DNA of 64,000 bases from Porodaedalea pini (GCA_002794775.1 NBAY01000029.1:310001-374000); one strand, 5' to 3'; counted from the stretch's first letter, positions 44,591-56,159 are shown. Notes: generated from the sequence alone by a model not told the origin. Translations and numbers: made by a program.

Positions 44591-44959
44591 GTGTGGAGGC
44601 CACGTACCACAACGCTGATTCTGTCTGTTGGTACCAGCTTCTTCTACTCACTTCGAGCCACTCGTAAGTACGCAGAAAGGAGAGAAAGAAGAGAAGAGCA
44701 TACGAGTACATATGAGAACGACAAAATGCGATTGCACGGGCGCATAGGTGAACACAGCGCGAATAGTCGGGTCCCATCTTGTCCAATAAAGCAGGGTAAC
44801 CTTTTCTCCAAAGACCATTCCTGCCCCGCATATATCCATATTCTCGAGCTGCACTGTGTCCTCGAACATATAACGAGGTCCTCACGCATGCCGGTGAAGG
44901 TGAGCGCCTGCCGCGTGTTGTCGACAGCTCAGATAGCTAAGCGCGGAGCTTAAACCTAT

Positions 44960-45530
44960 GGGCCGCTACCACATTTGTCCGACGCATCTTATTGAGATAA
45001 ATTTCAGTTCAGTAAAGCAGGAAGTGGAAGACGCACGTTGTAATGTGGTAAACCTAGTCGATGCCAGCGCGGCTAGTTGATGCTTTGGCAAAGACTCAGA
45101 ACACAGAGCGACGCCCGCCATCGTGGCCTGTACAATCTGGGCATTAATTACATCTCAGTCCGTGCTGCATACGACCTTCGATCATAGATGAGCTGGTATT
45201 CAAGAGTTGAGTACTTCAGGATTCTTGGAATAACGATTCAACTTCAAGCGGCACGACAAGTTTAAAACTTGTTTCGGCAACTCATTACGTCATTACCGTT
45301 AGCTGTCACAGGCAGTGACTAGGACTCGGATCATGAGGCTCTGGACAGTGAGAGGTCTCTACTCTGCTGGTTGGGACCTTTCTGGGGCGAACTTTCGTAT
45401 GGATTTGTGATGCGCGAACACTACTATTTTTATGAACCTCGCAATCATACAATGAACGGCCTTCTTTGCGTCACATTGCAGTGCCTTACTGTCAAGTTTG
45501 GACGATCCAGAAAGTTTAGTACGCTATGAT
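44960..45530. other. Intergenic, nothing recognised
   Basis: No gene or clear repeat upstream of the kinase 3 stop codon. Confidence 0.4.
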
Positions 45531-48394
45531 TCACACAAAGGCGCAACAATTTTCTTTACAATGTATGGAAAACCTAGAGTGTAAGTATATCGCGCTGGAT
45601 GAATGCTCGATTCGCGCTCTCTTTCTTTCTTGCCTTCTCTATGAACTCCTCCATCTTCTGTCTTGCCTCCTTCGCCGTCGGGCGTAGAGTAGGCGATTCC
45701 TTCCAACAGCTCAAGCAGAAATACCAATGTGCGCCGTCCGGGATCGAGGGCGGCCTACAAGGGACGAATGTCTTGTCTTCAGACCGCTTCGAGATGCCTT
45801 TGTGATCCTCTACTCCGAGGTAGGGTAAACAGCCTGAAAGAACCTATGATACTTGTCACTATTGGCTGAACACGTGGGTTCACAACACGGAACTACCTCT
45901 AGCATCAGGCAACCGAAAGCAAACACATCACCTTCTGTAGTTGGATCTGGGAACCTTCCGTCGTCTTCGACATCAAACATTTCGGGTGCTAGCCAGCGCC
46001 AATTACCACGTAGTCCTTTCTCAAAGCCATCAACCCCATCGTAAATTTTAGAGAGTCCAAAATCACAAAGATATGCCTTATCGTTGTCGACGAGAACGTT
46101 ATCCTGAAATCCAGAGACACGCGTCTCAGGATGCATAAATTTGATGCGAGGAAGACGGACTTACTCCTTTGACGTCGCCGTGCACTGTCCGGAAGTCATG
46201 GTAGTGCACTAGAAAAATGACAGATTTTTTTTGCAATTACGGAACATAGACGTAACACTCACTGTACTCCAGTGCGCTCGCGATGTCATGAAGCTATATC
46301 AATAGTTCAGCTGGAAGCACGCCTGCTAAGAAATAAGCAGCTTACAAATTTAAAGCGCTGCACGATGGAGATATGCGAATTTGGCGTTATAAGCGACGTT
46401 ATCGGACCTTGAGACATCCATGGCGAGATGAACGCTGGAATAGTACTCTCCGGAAGAAATCCAGTCCAGACGCCGAGAAGCGTGATTATATTCTTGTGCT
46501 TCAGCCGACTCCATGTTCTCAATTCGCGCACCATGCGCTGCAGAACAAATGTAAGCTCAAGGGACTGCTCAGAGTCCTTGACATACTAAATACTGTGCTT
46601 CTAGACTGAGGTTCTCATCGAGAATCGGCAACTTCACTGCCACCTACTTTCATGTTAGCATCTCTTCTCTACTTCTAAAATATCGGAGCAGGCATACGTG
46701 TTTGAACTCGGATTGAGGAGGGAGGATGGACTTCATCTATATTTTGATCCTTGACCATTCAAATAAATCGAAGTACTGAAATATGGAACAAACCTCTGCC
46801 GACCGAGAAACGTCGATTTGATAGACGAGTGCAAAACCTCCTCTGACGTCTACCGAGGCCCGTGATAAAGCGATGCATCCCGAGACCACCGGAATGCCGA
46901 GAATGGAGTTTATCTCTATAAAAGAATGTTAGAGAGGGCGGACCCAATGTTTAAAGTTGAATAAAATAGTTTACTTCCAACCAGCGCTTTCCAAAGTCCA
47001 CGTGCTTCCTTCAATAAACACCGGAGTATCATCATCATCATCATCATCAGACGTTTCGGTCGTACTTGCTGCACCACGGACTGGAACATCTGAGTTCCAA
47101 GCGTGTATTTCTTCCCTGGTATCGCGACGCAAGCTTTGCATCTGTGTCTTCTCTTGAAGAGTTTCACCTAGTAATGCAAAGCATTAGTGAGCCTGATGAC
47201 CGGTAAAAGGGTACCGTACTATAAAAACGTCGGCCACCGTTATCGCGGATTGCAAGCTTATACTCTGTATTCAGCCCCTGTCGATTTGTACTCAGTAGCA
47301 CGCACGTATTAAATCTTGTCGTGGTTAAGAAGGCTCACATTGATCCGTGACCACCACCTTTTTCCGTTCTCAAGCAGGAATCTGCAATCAACATCCTCGT
47401 ACAGTCTGCCGGCCAGTTTGTCTGAGCAGTGAGCGATAATCCGAGAATCGAAACTTCGTATAGAGCTCGAAGACAACTTCAGCGACTCATTTAGTTGAAA
47501 GTTTTGGCACATACTTTTCTCCGAACGCAAAGACGAACATTGCCCTCTCATCTGCCTCTGGATATTCCTCGTTACATTTCAGAGCGTACTGAAGAGTGTC
47601 GAGGATACTATCCATTACTTCCGTGAATTCCTTTTCCTTAGAAGCTGCATCTATGATCTGAGCGACCGCTAAGCAAGATATCGAGCCTCTAGAGCAGAAA
47701 ACATACTACTACCGTCTCATTCGTCATTACGGTAACCTTGCAGATTTCTTCTAGCTGTTTGTGCCTGCAATGAATCATGTCTTGCAAAAACGCTCAGATT
47801 CCAAGACTCGGAAACCAATTAAGTGAAAAGTAACATACCTGCAAACCTCTTCGGCGGTAAGGGCATCCCTTTGAAATGACGGTGAAGGCCGTACGACCTT
47901 TCCGGAAGTTGGGAATAAAACGCAAGGCGATAGATGTCCGTGCGCGGTCTGCGTCGTTCCACCGTTTCCTTGAGGAAGTTGAAATCTGACAACCAAAAAA
48001 AAGATAAATTGATTTTCACCTTCAATAATGAGTTCGCTTCATCAAGAAGCCTCCTAGCACGGCTTGATGGGTCCCATAACGCTTTGAGGAAGTGTGTGAG
48101 TAGAGGAGGGCTCCAGAAAGGAGCAGGTAGGATTGAAGGCAAGTTCTTGATTTCCTCTTCAATCCTAGATGACGCGTTGAAACAAAATGAGGATAAATGG
48201 AAAATATGTGCGCACTCTTTTGTCATCCCTTCCAGCGCCTCTGTTACCACATCCATTCCTCCCTGATTTTTCAGCCCCAGCAACCGCGACGTGAAATCTT
48301 CCACTAGAGGCCCTAACAGCCTGCTTTTTCGATGGACTTTAATGTCTTCTCGCAAGTGCTCGAGAGACGAAGTCAGCTTCTTGATGAAGAACAA
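45531..48394 (-). CDS. Protein kinase 3 with a long N-terminal extension
   Basis: The N-terminal half (from about 48394; true start unresolved) is about 350 aa of helical, Leu- and Lys-rich sequence (KKLTSSLEHLREDIKVHRKS, EEIKNLPSILPAPFW) with possible coiled coil. Next is an Asp run and FIEGSTWTLESAGWK. Kinase motifs: VRGGFALVYQIDVS (glycine loop), VAVKLPILDE (Lys), MVRELRTWSRLKHKNIITLL, FISPWMSQGPITSL, HDIASALEY. The catalytic loop is TVHGDVKG spliced to DNVLVDNDKAYL; then CDFGLSKI, NWRWLAPEMF, GDVFAFGCLMLEVV and a C-lobe CWKESPTLRPTAKEARQKME. Stop at 45531. HGD replaces HRD as in kinase 1. The splice near 45840-45890 needs a GTGAAC donor to stay in frame. Probably functional; target unknown. 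Confidence 0.75.
47028..47048. repeat. (ATC)7 microsatellite coding for an Asp run in kinase 3
   Basis: Seven ATC units on the plus strand; on the minus strand GAT codons give the acidic run in ETSDDDDDDTPVFIEG just before the kinase domain. Confidence 0.8.
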
Positions 48395-49599
48395 ATGGTA
48401 AACTAAGCTGTAAGTAAAAGGAACGATGGATCAATGAAGTATAGATGTTCTCACTTCTTTCGTTTCTGTCACCATGAGGCCGCTGAGAATTCGATCAACC
48501 GACCGGACGAAAGAAAAGGAGGTTAAGTCTCAGAGACCCAGAAAGCAGAAGCTACGCAGGCTTCGAGAAGCTGAGAAGCAAGTAGCCCTTTGAGCAGTCT
48601 TGCTTTCATAGAAGGCAGATTCCGAGCTGGGAGCGTGGCGACCTCGAGTTGATCACTGATCGTTCCTATGCTGTGAGTTCTTTTACCACGAGGATTACAT
48701 AGACGACATATCTCGATCGCGGGTCGCACCGTCGTACCATTCAACCGACCGAGAATCCCTGATTCCGGGCTTCATTTTGTAGAATAATACTTATAGAAAG
48801 ACCACGATGACTCGGATTCGGAGAGCGGTAGCACTGATTTAGCGTGAGATCATACACGCGAGCGTCGATCTCAACCACTCTTACATACTTGTCATCCTCT
48901 GAGTCTTTAGCTGGCCCTGCATACCAGTCGATGTTTAGCCTTCTACTCATGCTTCCTGACCACAGACAACTGTGAGCTAGTTCACGCCATGGTAGAATGC
49001 GTGTGACTGCTTTGAATGAAGGACAAGGAACCAGAGAACCTATTTTCATTCAGCTATCTACTCATCTACGTCCACATCCACATAGAGGTACAGCAGCACC
49101 ATACACAAACGGAGTCTACGTCTCGCGCCTATCAGCTTCAGGAAATGGAGCTCATGGGTGACGGAGGCAGTTCAAGTCGTCTTCGACATCTTTGCGCACG
49201 AGACTCGGTTTACATTTATATCAAGTCGATGACGAAGTACGGAGGTTAGAGGACAGCAGCCATCAGGATGTACACCGCGAAGCGGGACGATGTCGATGTT
49301 GACGAGATGAGATGAGATGAAATGAGGCGAAGTTCAAGGAGGTAAAGCGCGAGAAGGCGCTCGAAGTTTGTCGTGCCGGTGCGTGTACTATCTTGTTCCT
49401 TTCATTCAGACTTGCCCCTCCCTTTCGCCTGGCATTATCACTATCTCTTCCTACCTCCTCTGGCGTGCAACACTCTCCTTCACCTGCCACATGAGACAAA
49501 GACATGAATCCTCAAGCTGCTCTGTCAGCCTTCCGTGTGACATTTATAGCTGAGAACTCCGAGTCAGTGCTTTTAGGTGCCCTTCTCTCACACGCGTTG
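48395..49599. other. Unresolved region upstream of kinase 3
   Basis: Minus-strand frames at 48741-49049 (RRLNIDWYAGPAKDSEDDKY) and 48523-48744 (AIEICRLCNPRGKRTHSIG) are adjacent and might be exons of a small gene, but no domain or consistent splice was found. The true start of kinase 3 may also lie here. Confidence 0.3.
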
Positions 49600-50142
49600 T
49601 CAAGCTGTATTTTTTACAGATTCGAGCCAGAGATTCGGTCGGCACAAAATTGTTTGTCGCAGGTAGTTCATGCAGTGTTGTGTTAGAATGGAGGGCTTGA
49701 TTATGGGTGGCCCTATGTAAGCTTCACGAAGGATATCGAGACACTTCATCTGATGAAAGAGTGTGACTGTAAATGGCTTCGGGGGAGAGCCAGGCCTATC
49801 GCTAACGTAGACAACATGCCCTCGGGCAGGAACAAGTCTTGCCCATTCTTCAGCCCCTTCTGCATTATCAAGCTCATAATGAGCAGATGCCGTTATTTGC
49901 ATAGCAACATGGTCGTGCATGTCAACTTTGAATGTGTGTTGTGCTGTAAAATCTTGTGTCAGGTCCTGCCACGTCCATGAGAGCATTGATAGGTGCGTAC
50001 CAGAAGCTTGTGGCAAAGGGAGCTCCCTGATGCCATTATGCGTCGGCCAGTAAACAAGGATCAATACACCAAAGGAGAATACAATGATGCAGGAGAACGC
50101 CAGTGATGCATGTCGCAAGTGACTCAAGGCTAATGAGGGCAT
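49600..50142 (-). CDS. UstYa-like (DUF3328) protein
   Basis: UstYa-type proteins are copper oxidases of fungal RiPP pathways. Start at 50142 gives a short cytosolic end and one membrane anchor (LAFSCIIVFSFGVLILVYW). The lumenal part has DFTAQHTFKVDMHDHVAMQI, EWARLVPARGHVVYVSD, then FHQMKCLDILREAY and LTQHCMNYLRQTILCRPNLW. Family members carry two HxxHC motifs; here the first reads HQMKC and the second LTQHC, so one His of each pair is replaced. Copper binding may be lost or altered. The frame ends soon after LESVKNTA, where GTAAAAAATAC could be a splice donor leading to a lost or unseen last exon (relatives are longer). A decayed homologue is 1.2 kb away on the other strand. Confidence 0.68.
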   Translation of the reverse strand: MPSLALSHLRHASLAFSCIIVFSFGVLILVYWPTHNGIRELPLPQASGTHLSMLSWTWQDLTQDFTAQHTFKVDMHDHVAMQITASAHYELDNAEGAEEWARLVPARGHVVYVSDRPGSPPKPFTVTLFHQMKCLDILREAYIGPPIIKPSILTQHCMNYLRQTILCRPNLWLESVKNTA

Positions 50143-51279
50143 GTTGTAGAGGCTTCCAGGACACGGGATGTGAGATATACAGAAAGCACAGTAATGCAGC
50201 GTTGGTCTGGTTGCATGTTGAGATTTAGCTTCACCGCTCAGACCGATATCATTGATTCATGATTTTAGCACACAGGTCGCAGAGAACAGAGGACAACAGT
50301 ACCAGTAAAGCAAGGTGAAACCTGCACAAAAAATCTTATCTTAATATACAAATGCAAAGGGCCACTTTCGACACAGCTACATGGTTGTGTTTCAGAGTTT
50401 GTGTCTTGGAATATCAGATACTCAATACATCAGAGTCAAGTCATGATGTATAGGAAGTCAGCAACATGTTAGAAGTAGTGAGAACACTCTAGCATGCCTA
50501 CACCTATAGCCTTTTATGAATATAATATAAGGTGTCCTAACATAATATCTATATTGTATAAAGAATATCCTTTCTATTTTAAATGAAGACATGAGAAGCA
50601 GGTATTATGCACTATGTCTCTCTATTGAAGGAGACTTATTCTATCTTCAAGTTCTCAACAACCAATATTATACTTAGTGAGCTTTTGTTGTAAATAGAGT
50701 GTCATACAATAAAAATTCAGATTGCTTTCAAGGATGTGTATGTGAGATATATCATGTGAACTAAGATGAAGCATTGTTCTAAGAGCTTAGACTGATGGCC
50801 AGCAAGGAACTTTGAATAGGTATAGCTTTTAAAGTAAGAAATTGCATTAATTAAATCTGAAGAAACAAGAAAACTCAGATTAAGCAATGCCTAAAAAACT
50901 CAGATTGATGGCCATAGATCACCAGAAAATTTCCCCATTACTCACACCCTAAAGAAGAGCATCACATAAGGTTTTGGAGATTTCATGTCACTGCAAGCTG
51001 CTGCTCTCCATCACTGTGCTGTCGGAGGCAGCATCCACTAGACCACAATTAGTATTATAACCTGAGAGTAAATATTATCGCTCCTCTCCAATCAATGAGG
51101 AAATGCTCACTATCAAAAATGCTCCTTTGAGTGCCATACGTTTCCATTGGCCTTTGGGCTGCCTTATTGTTCAACCTGTCCATCATAGCATGGAGAATAA
51201 TAGGGAATTCATCTAGAGTGTCTGGGAACAATGGTGAGCATTAGCTTCCTGGGCCAATAGTTTCTGAGTGTATGCATGA
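50143..51279. other. AT-rich, CpG-free spacer
   Basis: No gene. From 50371 to 51022 (about 650 bp) the sequence contains no CpG dinucleotide at all. Imperfect repeats of CTCAGATT and TTGATGGCCA (near 50790 and 50910) occur. Reads as old silenced repeat DNA. Confidence 0.65.
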
Positions 51280-51759
51280 CAGACTTGCATACAAGCTTCG
51301 TACAGCTACATCAGCAATGACTTTCCTCTCTACTATCTGATAGGCAAGCTCGACACAGTCACAATAACATTACAAGAAACAGTCTGACTAGACCTTAACT
51401 TGACAGATGCCATTGCCAATGAGGAGTGGCTAATCACCAACAAGGCCCTAGATGGATTTGGTTGTATATGTCTTGGACCTGAGAACCGAATGTTCATTGT
51501 GGCCTTTTATCATGAGTTGCATTGTCTTCTTCAAATCCAGACTGGAATACTCTCCCATGATGACTCAACTACCACCACCCACCATATGTGACATTGCTTC
51601 AACTATCTTCGACAATTAATGCTCTGTGAGGCAGCAGACATACTTGAAGAAGGAGATTTCATGGCGAAGAATCTTGAGGAGGATAGAGTTGGGAGTTCAC
51701 TGGTCTGTAAGGATTGGGAGAGGGTATACAAGGTGCTCGATGACAATTTTGAGTGGTGA
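51280..51759 (+). pseudogene. UstYa-like pseudogene with two in-frame TGA codons
   Basis: One continuous frame reads YSYISNDFPLYYLIGKLD, TVTITLQETV, then TGA (51385), LDLNLTDAIANEEWLI, GPENRMFIVAFYHELHCLL, HH-M, TGA (51589), HCFNYLRQLMLC and VCKDWERVYKVLDDNFEW, with a natural end at 51757-51759. The first HxxHC motif is HELHC. The second is interrupted by the TGA at its third position; a CGA codon there would complete H-M-R-H-C. Aside from the two stops, spacing and family text are normal, including the C-terminal VCxDW block that the copy at 49.6 kb lacks. Both stops fit CGA to TGA change. Upstream exons with the membrane anchor were not found. Confidence 0.72.
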
Positions 51760-52065
51760 ACCCATTGGAGCAAGATATGGAATTGATACTTACACAACGG
51801 CTCTTGGCAGTTCAAGTTCCTATGCTACCTGAATCGGCTATATATTGATATCTTTTTGTATCTCAAATCTCACAAACATCACAACTTGATTGCTGAATTT
51901 AATAAATCATGCCTCTACTGAGATCAAATTGGTAGTTGAGATAAATTCAACTGTCAAACATTCATTAATTTCCGTATTTCTAGATAGTCAAGTACTGTAT
52001 CATGAAAACAGCTGAGAAAACAAGTGGAGAGATTAATAGCTTGTCCAAAGCTGGAAAAAAAAAGA

Positions 52066-52781
52066 CTAACCCAGGTCAGGTCTTTCCTTTGTCTGCCACC
52101 ATTCCAAATTACATACATTTTCTTCAAGTGTAGTTGAGCATGAAAGCTCAAATGTCATCATCTCTTCCCTTTTGCACAAGAACTTGTGATGCCAGAGCAT
52201 ACGGTTACCAAAAGTGAAGTAAACATCAGTCACCTTTGCAATTCTGTAGGGTTTCGTTTGGTATGAGAGCAACATAATGTCAAGTGGTGTTGAGGTGCCA
52301 AGCCAATAGACAGACACCAAAAATGACTGGTCTGGCATCATCAGGAGCTCAGCAAAGGTAGCAGAGAGAGAGAGGTGTAGCTTGCAAGTCTCCATCCCAA
52401 AGTCAATGACCTGGAATTGGACAATGGTAGATATCTAGAGACTATCTTAAATTTGCTCCAATTAGTTGAGATATGTAAAGGCCACACCATCAAAGTAACT
52501 AACACCCTTCTATCCTCAGGAGAAATTGTTCCAACATGAGTTAGATGTCACTTTGGATCATCCTCGAAGACCTTCGTGATGTCAGATTGGTTGATTTGGA
52601 TAAGGATGGTAGGATAGTTGTTAAAGTGCTTTGGAAGAGGAGGTGTTGGACACTGAATTTCTTTGAAACAAATGAATTGCGAAGGTTGACAAAGGAGATC
52701 AATATCCTTTTGTGAAATGGCTTGTTCAATGGCAGTGGGCTCAGAACTGAACAACAATGTCAAAGCAAGGTTTCCAATCAT
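52066..52781 (-). pseudogene. But2-like C-terminal-domain protein, nonsense mutated
   Basis: Exon 1 runs from 52781 (MIGNLALTLLFSSEPTAIEQ) through PTPPLPKHFNNYPTILIQIN and VFEDDPK to TGA at 52548, beyond which the expected HLTHVGTISPEDRR follows in the same frame. After an intron the text resumes TIVQFQVIDFGMETCKLHLS, VSVYWLGTSTPLDIMLLSYQ, EMMTFELSCSTTL and EWWQTKE. This order (SPEDRR, VIDFGMExC, closing WWQ) is typical of mushroom proteins annotated with a But2-type C-terminal domain, often near UstYa genes. Function unknown. The single TGA, expected Trp or Arg, suggests a pseudogene. The DNA is CpG-poor like its surroundings. Confidence 0.55.
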
Positions 52782-52789
52782 ACATAGGA

Positions 52790-53441
52790 TGCAGATGCAA
52801 AGGAAAAGTTGAGGTTTGGTATACTTGCTGATGTAACTTTGTTGGTCACTGGAGACATGCCCGCTGACTCAGTTGGAGAAGATGACAAGAGGCTGTACAT
52901 TGGGGCAAAAGGAGGACTCACTTTTTTGTTCTTACTAGCTGCCTTAATAGCTCATGCTATCGAAAAACTGATCATGATCTAATGAAGGTCTCTTTGTCAT
53001 GATAAGAGTGTCACTGGATTGCTGCTTCTAGCGCAGCACTGAAAACACAGCGGCAAGCTCTGACAAGCATATACTTATTGTGTAATCTGATGTGGGAGTT
53101 TGATTAATTAATCAGCCTAAAATTTCACTTATCTGCTTCTGGAAAGTGCATAGGATCCATCTTTTCTTTTCTTTTTTATTAATCCATTCCTGACCTCTTG
53201 TGCTTTATAGTAATTGCAGATGTATATGCAGATATTATTGAGTTTGATTACAGCATACAATCACATGAATGAGAAATGTAGAGATCAAGTTCTCTTCCAG
53301 TCACTAATGCTTCATGATCATTAGCTATGGACATGCACATACTTTATAATAATATTACTCTGAATACATGTTGCATCTATCGAGAAGGGTGATGAATCAG
53401 TTCCTGCATGATATGAAAATGCCTCTATATATTTAGGCTTC
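52790..53441. other. AT-rich spacer, nothing recognised
   Basis: No gene; very few CpG. Lies between the But2-like pseudogene and the palindrome. Confidence 0.5.
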
Positions 53442-54304
53442 TTACAGCCATTTTCATAAGTCCTGTGACACATGCATGTCATGTGAAGTGAGCCATGTCA
53501 GAGCCAAAATGTTGAAAAAATAGGATAAATGTTGATTTTCTCTATAAATTCTGCACAGTACCTGCTCATTAAGTACTCAAAAAAAAAAAAAGGCACAGTT
53601 CTCAGGACCAGAAATATGTAAAATAGGGAGCAATACATTGACTGTATAGGTGAGTAGAGATCAAACAAGTGCAGCCAGTCTGTTCTCTCATATATTTCCA
53701 CTGAGATTCAAAAATTATGGCTCCCCTACATCTATCTATAAAATTCTTTCCTGTGTCTGTAAATTAAGTATATGACTATACCAGCATCTCCTGCAAGTTT
53801 GAAGCCAATCCATTTAGTATTCATAGTGCAGCAGCAAGATTTGTGTTCCACTTCAAGCTCTTTCCACCCTCCTTTTCTCACAACAGGTCTTGCAGAGTAG
53901 AACACAAATCTTGCTGCTGCACCATGAATACTAAATGGATTGGCTTCAAACTTGCAGGAGATGCTAGTATAGTCATATACTTAATTTACAGACACAGGAA
54001 AGAATTTTATAGGTAGATGTAGGGGAGCCATGATTTTTGAATCTCAGTGGAAATGTGTGAGAGAACAGACCAGCTGCACTTGTTTGATCTCCACCTGCCT
54101 ACACAGTCAATGTATTGCTCCCTATTTTACATATTTCTTCTCCTGAGAACCATGCCTTTTTTTTTTTGAGTACTTAATGAGCAGGTACTGTGCAGAATTC
54201 ACAGAGAAAATAGGCATTCATTCTAATTTTTCAACATTTTGGCTCTGACATGGCTCACTTCATATGACATGCACGTGTCACAGGACTTATGAAAATAGCT
54301 GTAA
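53442..54304. repeat. 0.86-kb palindrome: 405-bp inverted arms, 51-bp loop
   Basis: The left arm 53442-53848 begins TTACAGCCATTTTCATAAG; the right arm 53900-54304 is its reverse complement with scattered mismatches and small A/T-run length changes, by eye over 90 percent identical. The loop is 53849-53899. The arms contain no open frame and, with flanks, no CpG from 53383 to 54272. A transcript across it would fold into a long hairpin. It could be a foldback transposon or two head-to-head copies of one repeat. Confidence 0.88.
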
Positions 54305-54899
54305 CACGTATTGTGTTACATGCTTCCCAGTGACCTCGAGAGGGAGAATGCAGAATGCTCAGCACCCAGCGCCCAGCATCCCATCATCATTATTTCTGAG
54401 TCCTTGACATCTAGCCCACTTGCTTTTGTGCACGGATGTTAGAACTGCTGGGAATGAGACAGAGTGGCAAACTGGATAGACAGACAGACAAACAGTATAA
54501 ATAGTGCAATGATGAACTGTATCTACATGTGCAATCCATGTTGCAGTCTATGATGCCACCACCACGTGATCATATTCTCTGACTGAACTTTTGTAAAATT
54601 TTAACGAAGATCTTCACTTCGACTAAGTACTCTGCCTCAATCAAGCTAGTAGATTCTCAAGTCCAATCCATCTCACTTCAGTCACTAGGCTCATTGGTGC
54701 ATCTAAGGACTGTTTCTGTGCCTTATTGTATTCAGCATATTTCTTTCTCATTCTCAATCTTAGCTCTCATGATCTGCAGATACAGCACTTGATTATACGA
54801 AACTAGTGGCCCATAATTTCCAATCAAAGTTGCATGTGGGATAGCTGGTCGAGGGTCTCAAGCTGCCAGATACTTCATTTTAATACAGAGCTATGTGTC
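54305..54899. other. Intergenic, nothing recognised
   Basis: No gene except possible further exons of the small secreted protein, which were not recognised. Confidence 0.4.
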
Positions 54900-55136
54900 T
54901 CAGAAGGGTAAGAAGCTCACTTTTCCTAGCAGTTGTGTATCCTCAAAGGCAGCCAAAGTCCACTTTCTCCAGCTCCTCATCACTGTCTGAGCACTCTTGA
55001 ATGTCATGTCAGTAGGAGATCGTGATGTTGTCCAATTGCTACACTTACCTTCTGTGTTGACATGGGGCATGTGAGAACCAGCAACCACGTAGCTGATAAG
55101 TGCTGCAGTAACTAGGAATTTGAAGGAGAAATGCAT
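54900..55136 (-). CDS. Small secreted protein, first exon
   Basis: ATG at 55136 starts a signal peptide, MHFSFKFLVTAALISYVVAG, followed by SHMPHVNTEGKCSNWTTSRS, SPTDMTFKSAQTVMRSWRKW and TLAAFEDTQLLGK. A donor GTGAGC follows Lys near 54920, so the frame end at 54900 is probably intronic and a second exon lies to the left. One Cys only. No family recognised. It sits between UstYa-like genes and the Gypsy LTR; a role as a secreted effector or a processed peptide is speculation. Confidence 0.42.
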   Translation of the reverse strand: MHFSFKFLVTAALISYVVAGSHMPHVNTEGKCSNWTTSRSPTDMTFKSAQTVMRSWRKWTLAAFEDTQLLGKVSFLPF

Positions 55137-55305
55137 TGTTTGAGGTTGATGAGTAGATCTGACTGTGACTCTGGGCACTCTTTAGAGCTCTAATGTCCTG
55201 GTACTTATAATATCACTTTTATACCACTGAGGAGATACCTGGGATATGAATTTCACCGTCACTGATGGGCAGACGCACTGGCTACGATGGGTGGTGAGCT
55301 TCTGA

Positions 55306-56156
55306 TGTAGCGATTAACCATCGCCTACGCGCCGGCCAAGTCTTTCTCCCTTCAATTACACTACTCCTTTGACTCCCTTTACCGGCCGCCGAACATTACC
55401 ATTTATTCATTCATAATCGGCGGCCGACTCTTTATTATTAATTCTTGGTATGGACACGATCGGACGGATGGATGTCACACGAACTCGATCAGCACATGGA
55501 CGACCGACTCTCGTGGGCACAGGTGGAAGGATTTAGGTGAGTAGGACAAGGACGTGGGATACAGGTGTGCAGTGGTGGGAGACGAGAGAGCAGGTTGGGC
55601 ACTATAACATCACTCCACAACGATCGGCTGCGTGATGTGCGCAGGCCGATCGTCGACTCACCTTCACATCTGTTCACACAAACTCGGCCGAGTCTTGCAC
55701 CACTTTCTCTGCTTCAGTTTAGTATAAATTCACGGTAGTTTGTAGATAGATATACACAGACATAGAGGGACAGAGACAGGGAGATACGAGACAAGTACAG
55801 AGACAGACAGTCCCCTCTCCACCTCTAGACTGCAATCTACTACATGCATTACTACGCACTACTCGCCCGACTCTCATTCTGAAAACAGTATACACCAACT
55901 CTGTCACCGACTCTCAGAACTCCATCACCCAATCACCAAACGGCCTCGGCCGCTGCCACAAGTGCCGATTCTACCCGTCCGAGTCTTGGTCCAACTGGAA
56001 TCCTGCACGCATCCGTATCGCCGAGTCTTCATATCTCGAACCTCGCTCTACTTAGGTTGTCCCTCTCGGTATACCGAGTCACCGCAGTCCCCCTTGGGTC
56101 GATCACAAGCCATAGCCCGAATCACCCTTCGGATTAGAAGAGTCTGCACCCCTACA
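55306..56156 (+). repeat. 5' LTR of element A (851 bp)
   Basis: Starts TGTAGCGATTAACCATCGCC and ends CACCCCTACA. The outer parts match the solo LTR at 18653-20454 in inverted orientation. TATAAATT near 55724 could be its promoter TATA box. Confidence 0.8.
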
Positions 56157-56159
56157 CAT

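Noticed and set aside
53849..53899. Palindrome as a centromere, origin or terminator
   Set aside because: Nothing in the loop or arms resembles a known origin or terminator; only the fold itself is supported.
54900..55136. RiPP precursor peptide
   Set aside because: A signal peptide is present next to UstYa genes, but there is no repeated core and no dibasic cleavage series, so no precursor claim is made.
50143..55305. Repeat-induced point mutation (RIP) as the cause of decay
   Set aside because: The visible stops and losses are at CpG (CGA to TGA) and CpG is what is missing. RIP of the Ascomycete type targets CpA and is not typical of mushrooms. Methylation-driven deamination explains more, though no counts were computed.
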